Assembly (NCBI RefSeq): GCF_007992175.1
Contig: NZ_BJZT01000019.1
Coordinates: 1-60,598, forward strand
Reading direction: 5' to 3'
Length of the DNA stretch: 60,598 nucleotides
From: Methylobacterium haplocladii
GTDB taxonomy: Bacteria; Pseudomonadota; Alphaproteobacteria; Rhizobiales; Beijerinckiaceae
Shown: positions 35,972 to 45,537 of the stretch, in pieces
How the letters are laid out: every line of letters starts with the position of its first letter
How positions within the stretch are numbered: position 1 is the first letter of the stretch
Notes under the pieces: model-generated
Seen by the model: the letters and a program-made list of their open reading frames with translations, nothing else
Databases searched by the model: none
Told to the model about the DNA's origin: nothing
Made by a program: the position numbers and the translations under genes

Positions 35972-37117
35972 ATGCAGCTCTCCCCTACCCTGCCCGCCGG
36001 TACGGCATCGTCGGATGCCAAGGCGCGCCCGTATCGCCGCGCGGTCCGGATCTGGCTCTACCTGCTGGCGTTCCTCGTCATCGTGATGGTCGCTCTCGGC
36101 GGCGCGACCCGCCTGACCGGCTCGGGCCTGTCGATCACCGAGTGGCGGCCCGTGACCGGATCGGTCCCGCCGCTCTCGGCGGCGGACTGGGCGGTCGAGT
36201 TCGAGAAGTATAGGGACACGCCGCAATACCGCATCCTCAACGAGGGCATGGGGATCGACTCCTTCAAGACGCTGTACTGGTGGGAATGGGGCCACCGGCT
36301 GCTCGGGCGCCTGATCGGTCTCGCCTTCTTCCTCCCGTTGATCGTGTTCTGGGTGCACGGCGCCCTCGACCGGCGCCTCGCCCTCGGTCTCGTGACCCTC
36401 GGCATCGTCGGCGCGTTCCAGGGGGCGATCGGCTGGGTCATGGTCGCCTCCGGGCTGCAACCCGGCATGACGGCGGTGGCGCCGCTGAAGCTCGCCCTGC
36501 ATCTGACGACTGCCAGCATCATCCTCGCCGGGCTCGTCTGGCTCGCCGCCGGCACCCGCGAGGATGCTCTGACGCCCGCCCCGGCCCGCATCCGTGCGGG
36601 CGCCGTCGTCGTCATGCTGCTCGTGCTCGTCCAGATCGGGCTCGGCGGCCTCGTAGCAGGGTCGCATGCAGGGCTCGCCTACAACACCTGGCCGACGATG
36701 AACGGCGATCTGGTGCCGCCCCTCGACGGCCTGTTCTCGGCGACGCCCTGGATCGAGAACTTCGTCGACAACGTCACGTTGGTGCAGTTCAACCACCGGC
36801 TCGCGGCCTACTGCGTGGTGCTCGCCGCCCTGCTGCACGCGCTGGATACGCGTCTGACGCTGCCCGGCAGTGGCGCCGCCCGCCGAGCCACCGGCGTCGC
36901 CTGTCTTACGCTCGGACAAGTGGCGCTCGGGATTGCGACACTGCTGCTGGCTGTCCCGCTCTGGGCGGCGCTGGCGCATCAGGTGTTCGCGATGCTGGTG
37001 CTGACCATGGCGAGCGCCCATGCCCGGCTCAGCGGCGGAACCGCGGCCACCGCGACGGCGATCCACCCCCCGGCGGTGCCGTTCGGCTTCGAACAGCTCG
37101 CCGGCCGCCGGGCCTGA
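35972..37117 (+). CDS. ctaA: Heme A synthase (COX15/CtaA)
   Basis: 381 aa from ATG 35972. Eight membrane helices with the type II COX15 signatures: LGGATRLTGSGLSITEWRPV after helix 1, WWEWGHRLLGRLIG (heme-ligand His), AGSHAGLAYNTWPTMNGDLV and QFNHRLAAYCVV with the C-terminal His pair. It oxidises heme O to heme A for cytochrome aa3 oxidase. The partners ctaB, ctaG and coxABC are not in the window. Confidence 0.96.
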   Translation: MQLSPTLPAGTASSDAKARPYRRAVRIWLYLLAFLVIVMVALGGATRLTGSGLSITEWRPVTGSVPPLSAADWAVEFEKYRDTPQYRILNEGMGIDSFKTLYWWEWGHRLLGRLIGLAFFLPLIVFWVHGALDRRLALGLVTLGIVGAFQGAIGWVMVASGLQPGMTAVAPLKLALHLTTASIILAGLVWLAAGTREDALTPAPARIRAGAVVVMLLVLVQIGLGGLVAGSHAGLAYNTWPTMNGDLVPPLDGLFSATPWIENFVDNVTLVQFNHRLAAYCVVLAALLHALDTRLTLPGSGAARRATGVACLTLGQVALGIATLLLAVPLWAALAHQVFAMLVLTMASAHARLSGGTAATATAIHPPAVPFGFEQLAGRRA

Positions 37118-37159
37118 CGCGCCCTCGACCCGCGCGGCCGGATCGGCGAAACCGCGGCG

Positions 37160-38206
37160 ATGGCAGCCAGACTCCTTCGCTGTACGAGCCTGTGGGGCAC
37201 CAGCGACTGGATCGCGGCGGACCCTGCCCTGCGCCGCCTGCCCGAGGCGATCTATCGGCCCTGGTCGGCCGAGGCACCGTGGGGGCTCTTTGCAGAGGGT
37301 CGCTCGATCGGCGACGGCGCGACCGAGGCGGGGCTCGCGGCGGCGGAGACCGCTGCGAAGCGCCAGTTCCTCTATGTCGGGGCGCTCGCGACCCATTACG
37401 GCCACTTCCTGATCAACACGCTGCCGCGGCTCTGGCCCCTGGTCTCCTGGCAAGGACCCCTGCCCCGGATCCTCTGCCACGTACCCGGCCCGCGCGAAGC
37501 CTGGGAGGAGCTTCCTTTCCTCGGTGCAATCCTCGGACGACTCGGCCTCGACATGGCGGACGTGGTGACGTTCGACCGGCCGACCACGCTGCGCGACATC
37601 GTGGTGCCCGAGCCCGCGCTGCAGGAGCAGGCCGCGGTTCACGCTGTCTTCGCCGATCTCTGCCGCACGATCGGCCAGCCGCTCTGGCAGGACGTGGCGG
37701 TCGATGGCCTGAGACGGCCGCTCTACCTGTCGAAGACGCGGATGCGCTCCGGTGTGGCGCACGTGGCGAACGAGGATGCCATCCTCGCGGAACTCGAACG
37801 CCGCGGCGTCGAGATCGCATTTCCCGAGACGCTCGCCTTCGCCGATCAGGTGCGGCTGCTCAGTGGACGGCGGATCGTCATGGGGACGCTCGGCTCGGCC
37901 TTCCACACGGCGGCCTTCGCGGCGCCGGGCCGCCGTCTCGTGGGACTGAACTGGCAGCACGCCGTCAACGCCAACTTCGCCCTGCTCGACCGCGTGAACG
38001 GAGCGACGGCGCGCTACTACCACCCCCACGGCACCCTCTACGAGGAGGGCTCCGACTGGCATCTGGCGTGGACCGTGGCCGACCCGCGTGGCGTGGCCGC
38101 AGCCCTCCTGAGACGCGCCGAATGGCTCGACCGTGGCGAACCGGACGACGCGGGTGTTGTCGCGGAAGTGAGACGGCGCGTGCTCAGGCCATTTCGCAGA
38201 GGCTGA
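37160..38206 (+). CDS. Glycosyltransferase family 61 protein
   Basis: 348 aa. The GT61 (DUF563) pattern is present: GHFLINTLPRLWPL, a middle domain, then RRPLYLSKTRMRSG, VEIAFPETLAFADQVRLLSG and VMGTLGSAFHTAAFAAPGRR. It probably adds a sugar to a surface polysaccharide. It follows ctaA by 42 bp in the same direction but the functions are unrelated. Confidence 0.85.
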   Translation: MAARLLRCTSLWGTSDWIAADPALRRLPEAIYRPWSAEAPWGLFAEGRSIGDGATEAGLAAAETAAKRQFLYVGALATHYGHFLINTLPRLWPLVSWQGPLPRILCHVPGPREAWEELPFLGAILGRLGLDMADVVTFDRPTTLRDIVVPEPALQEQAAVHAVFADLCRTIGQPLWQDVAVDGLRRPLYLSKTRMRSGVAHVANEDAILAELERRGVEIAFPETLAFADQVRLLSGRRIVMGTLGSAFHTAAFAAPGRRLVGLNWQHAVNANFALLDRVNGATARYYHPHGTLYEEGSDWHLAWTVADPRGVAAALLRRAEWLDRGEPDDAGVVAEVRRRVLRPFRRG

Positions 38207-38465
38207 GTGCCGCATCCCGTGCCGGGACGCCCGGGGCGGCATGGTCCGTGCAGGCCTTGGAGCGATGGCGCATCAGAAATGGACACTGACCGGCGTCAAG
38301 TTGCGCAATGCACTATACTGCAATAGATTTTATCGCACCGCACAAGTGCCTCGAATCGACTATGCGTTAGAGTTTTGTCGACGAAGAACGGATATCGGTA
38401 TTTCTCGTATGGAACGACTTGCGCAGTCCAGGACTTATTGTGGAACGATCGATGAGGAGCTCGAT

Positions 38466-39146
38466 ATGTTCCTGGCGGAAGACGGACGGCCGCTCGCGCT
38501 GACTTGGCACTACACCCGCGAGGAAATGTTGGCTGACGGCGCCGTTCATCTTCTGGGTGTCGCGCTGGGCATCGCCGGAGCCGTCGCCCTCGTGGCAACC
38601 GCCACCCTCGCCCATCTCGGCTGGATGGAGCGGGCCTCGGTCCTGATCTACGCCGCAGCCCTCGTCTCGATGCTTGGCATCTCGGCTGCCTACAACATGT
38701 GGCCGGTCTCGCGCCGCAAGTGGATCTTGCGCCGGTTCGACCATGCCCTGATCTACCTGATGATCGCGGGCACCTATACGCCCCTCGTCGTCCTCGTCGG
38801 CAGCGGTCCGGTCGCCTGGGGCCTGCTCGCCGTGATCTGGACGGTGGCCGCGATCGGGATTGCGCTCAAGCTGCTGATGCCGGGCCGCTGGGATCGCGTC
38901 TCGATCGCCCTGTATCTCATGCTCGGCTGGAGCGGCGTGCTCGCCTACGAGTCGACCATTGCAGGCCTGTCACCGCCGGCCATGTGGATGCTGGCCATCG
39001 GCGGCTTGCTCTATTCTTTCGGCGTGGTCTTCCACGTCTGGCGCAGCCTCCCCTTCCAGAACGCGATCTGGCACGGCTTCGTCTTGGCGGCCGCGGCCTG
39101 TCACTACGGAACCGTCATCACGAGCGTGATGGCCGCCGGAAATTGA
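38466..39146 (+). CDS. Hemolysin III / PAQR-family membrane protein
   Basis: 226 aa from ATG 38466 (GAGGAG ten bases upstream). Seven hydrophobic helices. The family histidines and acidic residues are in ADGAVHLLGVALGIAG, SAAYNMWP, RRFDHALIYLMIAGTYTP and a C-terminal AIWHGFVLAAAACHY. PAQR proteins are membrane hydrolases or sensors; haemolytic function is only a historic name. The 259 bp upstream are AT-richer and hold no gene. Confidence 0.92.
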   Translation: MFLAEDGRPLALTWHYTREEMLADGAVHLLGVALGIAGAVALVATATLAHLGWMERASVLIYAAALVSMLGISAAYNMWPVSRRKWILRRFDHALIYLMIAGTYTPLVVLVGSGPVAWGLLAVIWTVAAIGIALKLLMPGRWDRVSIALYLMLGWSGVLAYESTIAGLSPPAMWMLAIGGLLYSFGVVFHVWRSLPFQNAIWHGFVLAAAACHYGTVITSVMAAGN

Positions 39147-39151
39147 TCGCT

Positions 39152-39484
39152 TCAGACCGACGCGTCGGCCGGATTGTCGGACGGTTCTTCGAGGCCCGCG
39201 GCCCTGACGACGTCGAGGCAGTACCGGCGCATGACCGGATCGGTGATTCCGACGAAGGCCCGGGTCAGTTCTTCGACGTCCGCCGCCGTCGCGCCATCCC
39301 TGGGCGCAGAGTTCGCGTGCTCCGCGAAGAAGGCCCCGACCGGCACGCCGAGCGTCAGTGCGAGGCGCTCGAGGACAAGCATGGAGCGGTGCATTTCGTT
39401 CGACCGCTCGACAATGGAAAACTGGTTTCCCAAATGCGATGTGTTCAAATCCAAGGCTTCACCGGGTTTCACTGATGATGTCAT
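39152..39484 (-). CDS. Partial XRE-like hypothetical protein
   Basis: 110 aa. Residues 33-55 (RSMLVLERLALTLGVPVGAF) look like the last helices of an XRE domain, followed by a helical segment (VEELTRAFVGITDPVMRRYC). The front of the HTH is absent, so it may be truncated or a related regulator with a diverged N-terminus. It converges on the hemolysin III gene. Confidence 0.5.
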   Translation of the reverse strand: MTSSVKPGEALDLNTSHLGNQFSIVERSNEMHRSMLVLERLALTLGVPVGAFFAEHANSAPRDGATAADVEELTRAFVGITDPVMRRYCLDVVRAAGLEEPSDNPADASV

Positions 39485-39758
39485 GGCCGGGATCGCTCCT
39501 GCCTCAGAGAGAGCGGCGGCATTACGGCCGGCGCTTACTTGCGAACAGCTTGTATGAACGATCGCAATCGGCTGGCAAGCCGTCGGACTGCGTATGACGA
39601 CTACATCACCATTCGGCCGAATGTGCTGAAACGGACGTCGACGCGCTGCTGCCCGTATCGGTGGATACGCAATCCCGTCAGCTATTGCAGCGAATGCGGA
39701 ATGGCCCGGTCATGACGGACCCGGAACTACGGATGCACCTGCGGCCCGAGACCCGCGG

Positions 39759-40007
39759 TCAGGCCGGCGCGGCTTCGCTGCCCTCGCCAAGGCAGTCGAG
39801 CGCACGCTCCAGCGCACCGACCGCATCGCGCAAATTGCGCACGGTGCGCTCGACCTCGATGGCAGGTCGGCCCATCAGGGCTGCACGCTCGGCCAGATCC
39901 TGGAGCCCGTCGAGCGTAGCGAACAGGTCGTCAGCTACCGAGATCACGTCGCAGCGAGCGCGCGCGGCGGGCGGTGCGGGACGGCGGAAGAGGACGACGT
40001 TGCTCAT
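39759..40007 (-). CDS. Small helical hypothetical protein
   Basis: 82 aa from ATG 40007 (MSNVVLFRRPAPPAARARCD). Most of the protein is one long helical region (LFATLDGLQDLAERAALMGR, EVERTVRNLRDAVGALERAL) that may form a coiled coil. Unrecognised family. Confidence 0.55.
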   Translation of the reverse strand: MSNVVLFRRPAPPAARARCDVISVADDLFATLDGLQDLAERAALMGRPAIEVERTVRNLRDAVGALERALDCLGEGSEAAPA

Positions 40008-40316
40008 GAGGCGATTCTTCGCGAATTCGCCGCGGTTGCGCCATCCGCTGGCCGGCTTCCTCCACACGAATGCCGCGCTGCAATGGCTTCTGGGACGGTG
40101 TTCCGTGCGGGTTGGTAATCCCAGCGTGGCCGTTCGACATCAGATCCAAGCGAAACCGTTAGGAGACGGTTGAGGGTTGGTTGACGGGACGAGATCCGAG
40201 CCGCAGTCCGGGGGGCTGGCCGTTGGATGCGCACGACGACGATAGCGGCCCTCGTTCTTGCACGACCCTCGCCTGACGGCCAGCGACCTCCAGATCTTGT
40301 TAACGGGAATCCATCG
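40008..40316. other. 309-bp stretch without a supported gene
   Basis: No protein-like frame with a start is seen. It should hold the promoters for the hypothetical gene at 40007 (minus) and the lipoprotein at 40317 (plus). I cannot place an operator. Confidence 0.5.
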
Positions 40317-40535
40317 ATGCGCCTGACCTGCCTCCTCGCCGCCGCGCTCTCGGCCGTTGCCCTCGCCGGCTGCAGCAGCTCGGGCTCCGGTCCCAACGGC
40401 AGCGGGCTCGCCGAAAGCTTCAACGTCGACAACTACCGCCGTTCGAACGATACCAACGGGACGCAGACCCGGCCCGACGTGAACCGCCAGTTCACGCAGC
40501 CCTCCTTGCCGACGATCTCGAACCGCGGCTTCTGA
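40317..40535 (+). CDS. Small lipoprotein
   Basis: 72 aa from ATG 40317. The signal peptide ends in a lipobox (ALAGC, Cys at residue 19), followed by a Ser/Gly linker and a short polar tail. It would be anchored by lipid in the envelope. Such small lipoproteins are common and of unknown function. Confidence 0.75.
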   Translation: MRLTCLLAAALSAVALAGCSSSGSGPNGSGLAESFNVDNYRRSNDTNGTQTRPDVNRQFTQPSLPTISNRGF

Positions 40536-40567
40536 CCGGGGCGGCACGGGTCCGCACGGAAAACCTG

Positions 40568-41128
40568 ATGAGTGTGTTTCCGATCGACGAGGGTTCGGGC
40601 GGCGCCGGGACCGGCTCCTACGCGTGCGGTCTGCTCACCCTGGCGAATGGCGAGGCACGCGGCGTCGAGGCCGTCGCAAGTCTGACCGCACGTGAGGACG
40701 CCACCCGCAGGAGCGCGGCGTCACAGCGCGTTCCCGGTTTTCTCGACACCCTGCGCGGCGCCCTGCCGGCCTCCACCCGCCTCTCGATGCCCGCACGTCT
40801 CGCGGTCTCGACCGTGCGCGCGGGGCTCGGCGTGATCGAGGAAGGGTTCGCGCCGGGAGGCGACGACCTCGAGATCGTCGAGGTCGCGTTCAGCGATGGA
40901 GCCTCGCTGGTCGCGAGGATGCCGGCGGAGCTGGTCGCGGCGATCCGTCATGACCGGGAGATCGCGCTCGGTGTCCTCGCCCGAAGCGGCCGCACCCAGA
41001 TCGTTCCGGCAGAGGCTATGTCCGAGGCGGACGATTCGGCCGAGGCCCTGACTTCGATCTTCCGCTACGAGAAGCGAAACGGCCGCCTGCGCCGCGTCAT
41101 CGAGGCGGGGCCGGACTCGAAGGACTGA
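40568..41128 (+). CDS. Hypothetical protein, mixed alpha/beta
   Basis: 186 aa. No membrane segment or signal. The middle part (PARLAVSTVRAGLGVIEEGF, then IVEVAFSDGASLVARMPAEL) looks structured. It lies 32 bp behind the lipoprotein gene and may share its transcript. No family recognised. Confidence 0.6.
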   Translation: MSVFPIDEGSGGAGTGSYACGLLTLANGEARGVEAVASLTAREDATRRSAASQRVPGFLDTLRGALPASTRLSMPARLAVSTVRAGLGVIEEGFAPGGDDLEIVEVAFSDGASLVARMPAELVAAIRHDREIALGVLARSGRTQIVPAEAMSEADDSAEALTSIFRYEKRNGRLRRVIEAGPDSKD

Positions 41129-41134
41129 GCTCGC

Positions 41135-42184
41135 TCAATTCTTCGCGACCGCCTCGGCGAAGGCGCTGAGCCGGTTGCGCGCATAGGTCGGCAGGCCGGC
41201 GCTGATCGAGGTGCCTGTGTTGAAGGACGAATTGCCCATCAGCACCTGCACTGGCAACAGGTTCTTGAGCACGGGCACCCGCGCATATTCCTGCTTGCGG
41301 TCGAGCACGTCGGCCTTCACGGCGAGCGCCATATAGGTCGTCACCACGGACTTGCCCGGGTCGTTCGGAGCCGGCTGGACGACAGCCAGGAACTTGCCGA
41401 AGCGCAGGATCTGGTTGACCCAGAAGATCGTCTGTTCGAGGCCCCCGGCGACAGGCGTTTCGATCCGCGTCAGCGTGCCGAGCCCCGCCGCCTCGCCCGC
41501 CGACAGCAGCCGCAGCTCGCTCTGGAAGGAGACGAATTCGGCGACCTTCTTCGTGGAGCCGAGTTCGAGCTTGTTGGCGAGTTTGACGCCGAGCGGCAGC
41601 TTGCCTTCGAGGTCGTAGCGCGATTCCAGGCAGACCGTGTTCGCGGCCTCGCACCAGGGCCGGTCGGGGCGGCGGGCGAAGGCGGCCGCCGGGTCCTTGG
41701 TCGGCGTCACCTCGGCCGGGTTGAGGGCCTTGTGGCGGATCGCGCCGTCCATCTTCGAGACGAAGTCGAGGGTGGCGTAGCGCGACAGGTCGATGGCGCC
41801 CGGGGGCTTGGCGACCACGAAGCGACCTTCCGCGACATAGACCTTCAGGGTCTCGTGGCGCTGTTTCGTGACGCCGTTGAGCGTCACGCTGTAATCGGGC
41901 TCGGCATAGCCGGGATAGGGCGCGAGCGCAGCCGCCTCGACCGGCCGGGTCTTGAGCCAGTCGGCATAGGCGATGAGCCCGCTCTCGGGGTTGGCCGAGG
42001 CCTTTTCGCGGTAATCCGTGAACAGGATCGTACCGGGCTTGAGGGTGGCGACGTCGGACGGCTCCAGGCTCGCCACGTCCTTCACGTTGGCCGCGGCTGC
42101 AGCCGGCTGAAGCTTGATGCCCTCCTGGGCCGTGGCCGCCAGCGTGGAGGCGAGGAACAGGGCCGCCGAAAGTCGTTTCAGCAC
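41135..42184 (-). CDS. Exported hypothetical protein
   Basis: 349 aa with a signal peptide (residues 1-20, AALFLASTLAATA). The mature protein is beta-rich with two cysteines (WCEAANTVCLESR) that could form a disulfide. The Ala/Val-rich segment AAAAANVKDVASLEPSDVAT is a linker. No family recognised; a periplasmic role is likely. A palindromic repeat separates it from the PBP gene. Confidence 0.65.
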   Translation of the reverse strand: MLKRLSAALFLASTLAATAQEGIKLQPAAAAANVKDVASLEPSDVATLKPGTILFTDYREKASANPESGLIAYADWLKTRPVEAAALAPYPGYAEPDYSVTLNGVTKQRHETLKVYVAEGRFVVAKPPGAIDLSRYATLDFVSKMDGAIRHKALNPAEVTPTKDPAAAFARRPDRPWCEAANTVCLESRYDLEGKLPLGVKLANKLELGSTKKVAEFVSFQSELRLLSAGEAAGLGTLTRIETPVAGGLEQTIFWVNQILRFGKFLAVVQPAPNDPGKSVVTTYMALAVKADVLDRKQEYARVPVLKNLLPVQVLMGNSSFNTGTSISAGLPTYARNRLSAFAEAVAKN

Positions 42185-42237
42185 GTGGTTTCCTTGTGGT
42201 TGGAAAATTGGCGGGTCCGAAGATCAATTCCTCACGT

Positions 42238-42356
42238 CGTCATTCCGGGGCCGCGATGCTGAACCTGGAATCCACGAGCGAGCACGACAGAACGATCGAC
42301 CGGCAGCATCACGGGTAGGTTCCGGGTTCGCGCCTTTGGCGTGCCCCGGAATGACG
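42238..42356. repeat. Intergenic palindromic repeat element (about 119 bp)
   Basis: The ends are an inverted repeat: CGTCATTCCGGGGC at 42238-42251 and GCCCCGGAATGACG at 42343-42356. Further internal inverse matches are present. Elements of this kind are scattered in intergenic regions of Rhizobiales genomes. It lies downstream of the PBP gene and upstream of the exported protein gene. Confidence 0.8.
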
Positions 42357-42397
42357 GTGGAGGGGCCAAATGGCCGCCGAGCTGCCGTGATCGCTCA

Positions 42398-45300
42398 TCA
42401 ATAGCGTGGGTCTTCGCCGAACAGGTAGTCCGGGTCGCGGCGGCGCGGGCGCTGAACGGCCTCGCCGTCGTCTCCGAACGGAGAGGGCTGGGCCTGTCCG
42501 TAGCGGTTGCGGCCGGGCCAGTTCTGGTAGGGGTCGTAGCGTTGCGTGCGCCGGGCGGCGTAGGGGTCGCGCTCGTCGCTGCCGAATGGATCGAGCAGAT
42601 CGCTGCCGCTGCGTCCTGGTCGGTAGCCGCCGGCGATGTCGGCGCCGTCCTCGGAATTGCCGAAGTCGCCGTCCTCGGAATCGGGCCGCATGGCGTACAT
42701 CGTCTCGCGCGGGACGAGGTTGTACTGCGTGTCAGCCACCTGACCATTCTTCCGGCGGAAATGCTCAAGGAAGCCGCCGCCGGCGATGCGCTGGCCGCTG
42801 CGCGGATCGATCGGGATGTCGGCGATCTGTCCCGCGGCCTCGGGCGACGGCGGCGCGAGGGCCGTGCGCGGCACGCCGTTGGCCCAGGCCGCCTGGAAGA
42901 TCGCCTTGGCGATCGGCACCGAGACGTGGCCGCCGGTCTGGCCGCGCCCGAGCGTCTTGCGGATGCCGTCGGCGTTGTCGTAGCCGACCCAGACCACCAC
43001 CGTGATCTCGTTGGTGAAGCCCGCGAACCAGGCGTCGTTCTCGTTCTCAGAAGTGCCGGTCTTGCCGGCGACGTATTGCGAGATGCCCGAGAGCGCTGCG
43101 GCGGTGCCATGCTGGGTCACGCCCTGCAGCATGGTCTTGAGCTGATAGAAGGCGACCCGGTCGGCCGATCCGATCCGAACCGGCGGCTTCGCCGCCCGGG
43201 TGAAGACAAGCTTGCCGTCCTTCTCGACCGATTCCAGCGCGTAGGCGCTCGGGCGGCCGCCCTCATTGGCGATGGCGGCGTAGAAGCTCGCGAGGTCGAT
43301 CATCCGCACCGGCTGCGCGCCGAGCACGAACGGATAGTAATTCTCGCACTCGGCGTAGAGCTGGGCTTCCAGCGCAATGTCGCAGACCCGCTTGAGGCTG
43401 GCCGGCGCCTTCTCCGCGATCCCGCCCTGAAGCAGGCGGGCGGTGACGAGGTTCTTGGAGAACTCGAGCCCGCGCCGCAGCGTCGTCGGGCCGGAGCCGC
43501 CGCCGTCGTAGTTCTTCGGCGACCAGGAATCGCCGGCGCCGCCGATCGGCGGCAGCGTGACGGGACTGTCCATCACCAGCGTGTTGGGCTGAAGGCCGGC
43601 ATTGAGCGCGGCGAGGTAGGTCAGCGGCTTCAGCGTCGAGCCCGGCTGGCGCACGGTCTGCGTGACGCGGTTGAGCTGGCTCTGTGGGTAGGAAAAGCCC
43701 CCGGTCATCGCCAGGATTTTTCCGGTCTTGTTGTCGAGCACGATCGCCGCGCCCTGGACGGCCGGGCGGATGCGCAATTGAGCGCGGGGCGCGCGGGCGG
43801 CGGGATCGAGCAGCTTCACCCGCACGGCGTCGTAGAGCTGCAGCCGGCCTCGCGCCGCGCCCGCGTCGAGGGTCGCGACGCGCCCATCGGCAAGTCCGAC
43901 CTTGGTGCCCGCCTTGCCGGTAGAAATCACCACCGCGAGTGGCCAATGCACGTCGTAGAGGACCGGGCGCGCCGCTTCGAGGGCGCGCTGCCAAGCGGGC
44001 TTTGGGCCGGTCGGCTTCGGCAGTAGCGGCTGCTTGAGGGCGGCCTTCTTGGCCGATGCCGGTTTCGGCTCGGAGACAGGAGCCGGCGCAGGTGGGAGCG
44101 CGACCTCCGTCGTCGGCGGCAGGGCCTCGAACTTCGTCACGGAGTCCGAAAGATTCATCTCCGGGCCGTCGTAGAAGACCCGACCGGTGCCGCGCTCGTA
44201 GGTGGCGAGACCCTCCTGAAGCGCGGTCTCGGTGGCCGTCTGCAGGCCGGCATTGACGGTAGAGCGAACGGTGTAGGAAGCGCTCGTCAGGGATTCGAGC
44301 CCGGCGAAGGTCCGCGCCTCGCGGCTGAGATGCTCGACGAAGTAGAATCCGGAATCGCGCCGTGCCGTCTCGACGGGCTTCGTACCGAGGTCGCTCTTCT
44401 GCGCCTCGACCAGCTGCTCCTCGGTGATCACCCCATCCTCCTTCATCCGGGACAGGACGTAGCCGCGGCGCTCGCGGGCGCGGTCGGGGTACTTGTCGGG
44501 GCTGTAGTAGTTCGGACCCTTGGGCAGGCCGGCGAGCAACGCAGCTTCGGGCACCGTGAGCGCGCCCACCGACTTCCCGAACCAGCTCCGCGCGGCCATC
44601 TCGATGCCGTAGGCGCCCCGTCCGAGATAGATGCCGTTGAGATAGAGCCCGAGGATCTGCGGCTTCGATTGGATCTGCTCCAGCCGCGCTGCGACGATCA
44701 TCTCGCGGATCTTGCGCTCGTAGGTGACGTCGTCGCCCACCGACAGGTTCTTGACCACCTGCTGCGTGATCGTCGAGCCGCCGGCGGGACGGCCCGGCGC
44801 GGCGAGGTTGCCGATGAAGGCGCGGATCACGCCGCGTTCGTCGATGCCCTTGTGCTGGTAGAAGCGCTTGTCCTCGGCCGCCACGAAGGCCTTCTGGACC
44901 AATTCGGGGATCTCGGCGATCGGCACCACGCGCCGGCGGCCGTTCGCCTCGAAGGCCTCGGAATAGGGTTTTCCGGCGGCATCGAGGATGGTGCTGGCGC
45001 CGGGCAGCTTCATGTCCCGCAGCGCCTCGGCCGAGGGCAGCTCCTTGACGGCGTTGTTGTAGAACTCGATCACCGCCCGCGCCTCGAACGGGGACTTCTG
45101 CGGGTTCTCACCTTTGCAGAACTGCTTGTAGCTCGTGTTCAACTCGGCCAGATCGAGCCCGTGCAGGATCTTGGGGGCGTTGTCCCCGGCAACCGTGGTC
45201 GGATCCTCCATCGCCGTAGTGATGAGCTCGTCGAGGTTGATGTCCTCGATGTCGAAGGCTTTTCGCATGTGCGCGCAGCCATCGCGCAGGATCTGCACGA

Positions 45301-45412
45301 CCTGAGCGCCATCTGTCGCGGGATCGAACTGCGTCTTGACCGCGTCCGGCCGCGTCGTGACCTGGCTGAGGGTCAGCGCGGTCGCGAACAGCTTGATCAG
45401 GATGACGTTCAT
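42398..45412 (-). CDS. mrcA: Class A penicillin-binding protein (PBP1A type)
   Basis: 1004 aa, one N-terminal hydrophobic anchor (residues 1-17). GT51 glycosyltransferase: catalytic Glu180 in AAEDKRFYQHKGI, then GGSTITQQVVKNL and YLNGIYLGRGAYGIE. The transpeptidase has S592-T-L-K, S652-K-N and K784-T-G-T. It polymerises and cross-links peptidoglycan. Two features are odd: about 130 residues of unrecognised helical sequence precede the GT51 domain, and the C-terminal 150 residues are polar, Arg/Gly/Asp-rich and low complexity. Confidence 0.95.
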   Translation of the reverse strand: MNVILIKLFATALTLSQVTTRPDAVKTQFDPATDGAQVVQILRDGCAHMRKAFDIEDINLDELITTAMEDPTTVAGDNAPKILHGLDLAELNTSYKQFCKGENPQKSPFEARAVIEFYNNAVKELPSAEALRDMKLPGASTILDAAGKPYSEAFEANGRRRVVPIAEIPELVQKAFVAAEDKRFYQHKGIDERGVIRAFIGNLAAPGRPAGGSTITQQVVKNLSVGDDVTYERKIREMIVAARLEQIQSKPQILGLYLNGIYLGRGAYGIEMAARSWFGKSVGALTVPEAALLAGLPKGPNYYSPDKYPDRARERRGYVLSRMKEDGVITEEQLVEAQKSDLGTKPVETARRDSGFYFVEHLSREARTFAGLESLTSASYTVRSTVNAGLQTATETALQEGLATYERGTGRVFYDGPEMNLSDSVTKFEALPPTTEVALPPAPAPVSEPKPASAKKAALKQPLLPKPTGPKPAWQRALEAARPVLYDVHWPLAVVISTGKAGTKVGLADGRVATLDAGAARGRLQLYDAVRVKLLDPAARAPRAQLRIRPAVQGAAIVLDNKTGKILAMTGGFSYPQSQLNRVTQTVRQPGSTLKPLTYLAALNAGLQPNTLVMDSPVTLPPIGGAGDSWSPKNYDGGGSGPTTLRRGLEFSKNLVTARLLQGGIAEKAPASLKRVCDIALEAQLYAECENYYPFVLGAQPVRMIDLASFYAAIANEGGRPSAYALESVEKDGKLVFTRAAKPPVRIGSADRVAFYQLKTMLQGVTQHGTAAALSGISQYVAGKTGTSENENDAWFAGFTNEITVVVWVGYDNADGIRKTLGRGQTGGHVSVPIAKAIFQAAWANGVPRTALAPPSPEAAGQIADIPIDPRSGQRIAGGGFLEHFRRKNGQVADTQYNLVPRETMYAMRPDSEDGDFGNSEDGADIAGGYRPGRSGSDLLDPFGSDERDPYAARRTQRYDPYQNWPGRNRYGQAQPSPFGDDGEAVQRPRRRDPDYLFGEDPRY

Positions 45413-45537
45413 CGGGCGGCAGGCACCGGGGCAAGGACGCGACGACGGGCGTGAAAAACGCTACGCCTGGTCGTCTGAATATGCGCTGCACAACGCGGCG
45501 GTTTTAGGATGATAGCGGCCGTCCGACAGAGCCTCGC

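Noticed and set aside
35933..38242. 769-codon minus-strand frame over ctaA and the GT61 gene
   Set aside because: It spans two well-supported plus-strand genes and their gap; composition is typical of shadows.
36280..38289. 669-codon plus-strand frame overlapping ctaA and GT61
   Set aside because: Wrong-frame reading; ctaA and GT61 are complete in other frames.
42341..44026. 561-codon plus-strand frame over the PBP gene
   Set aside because: Antisense of PBP transpeptidase; no motif.
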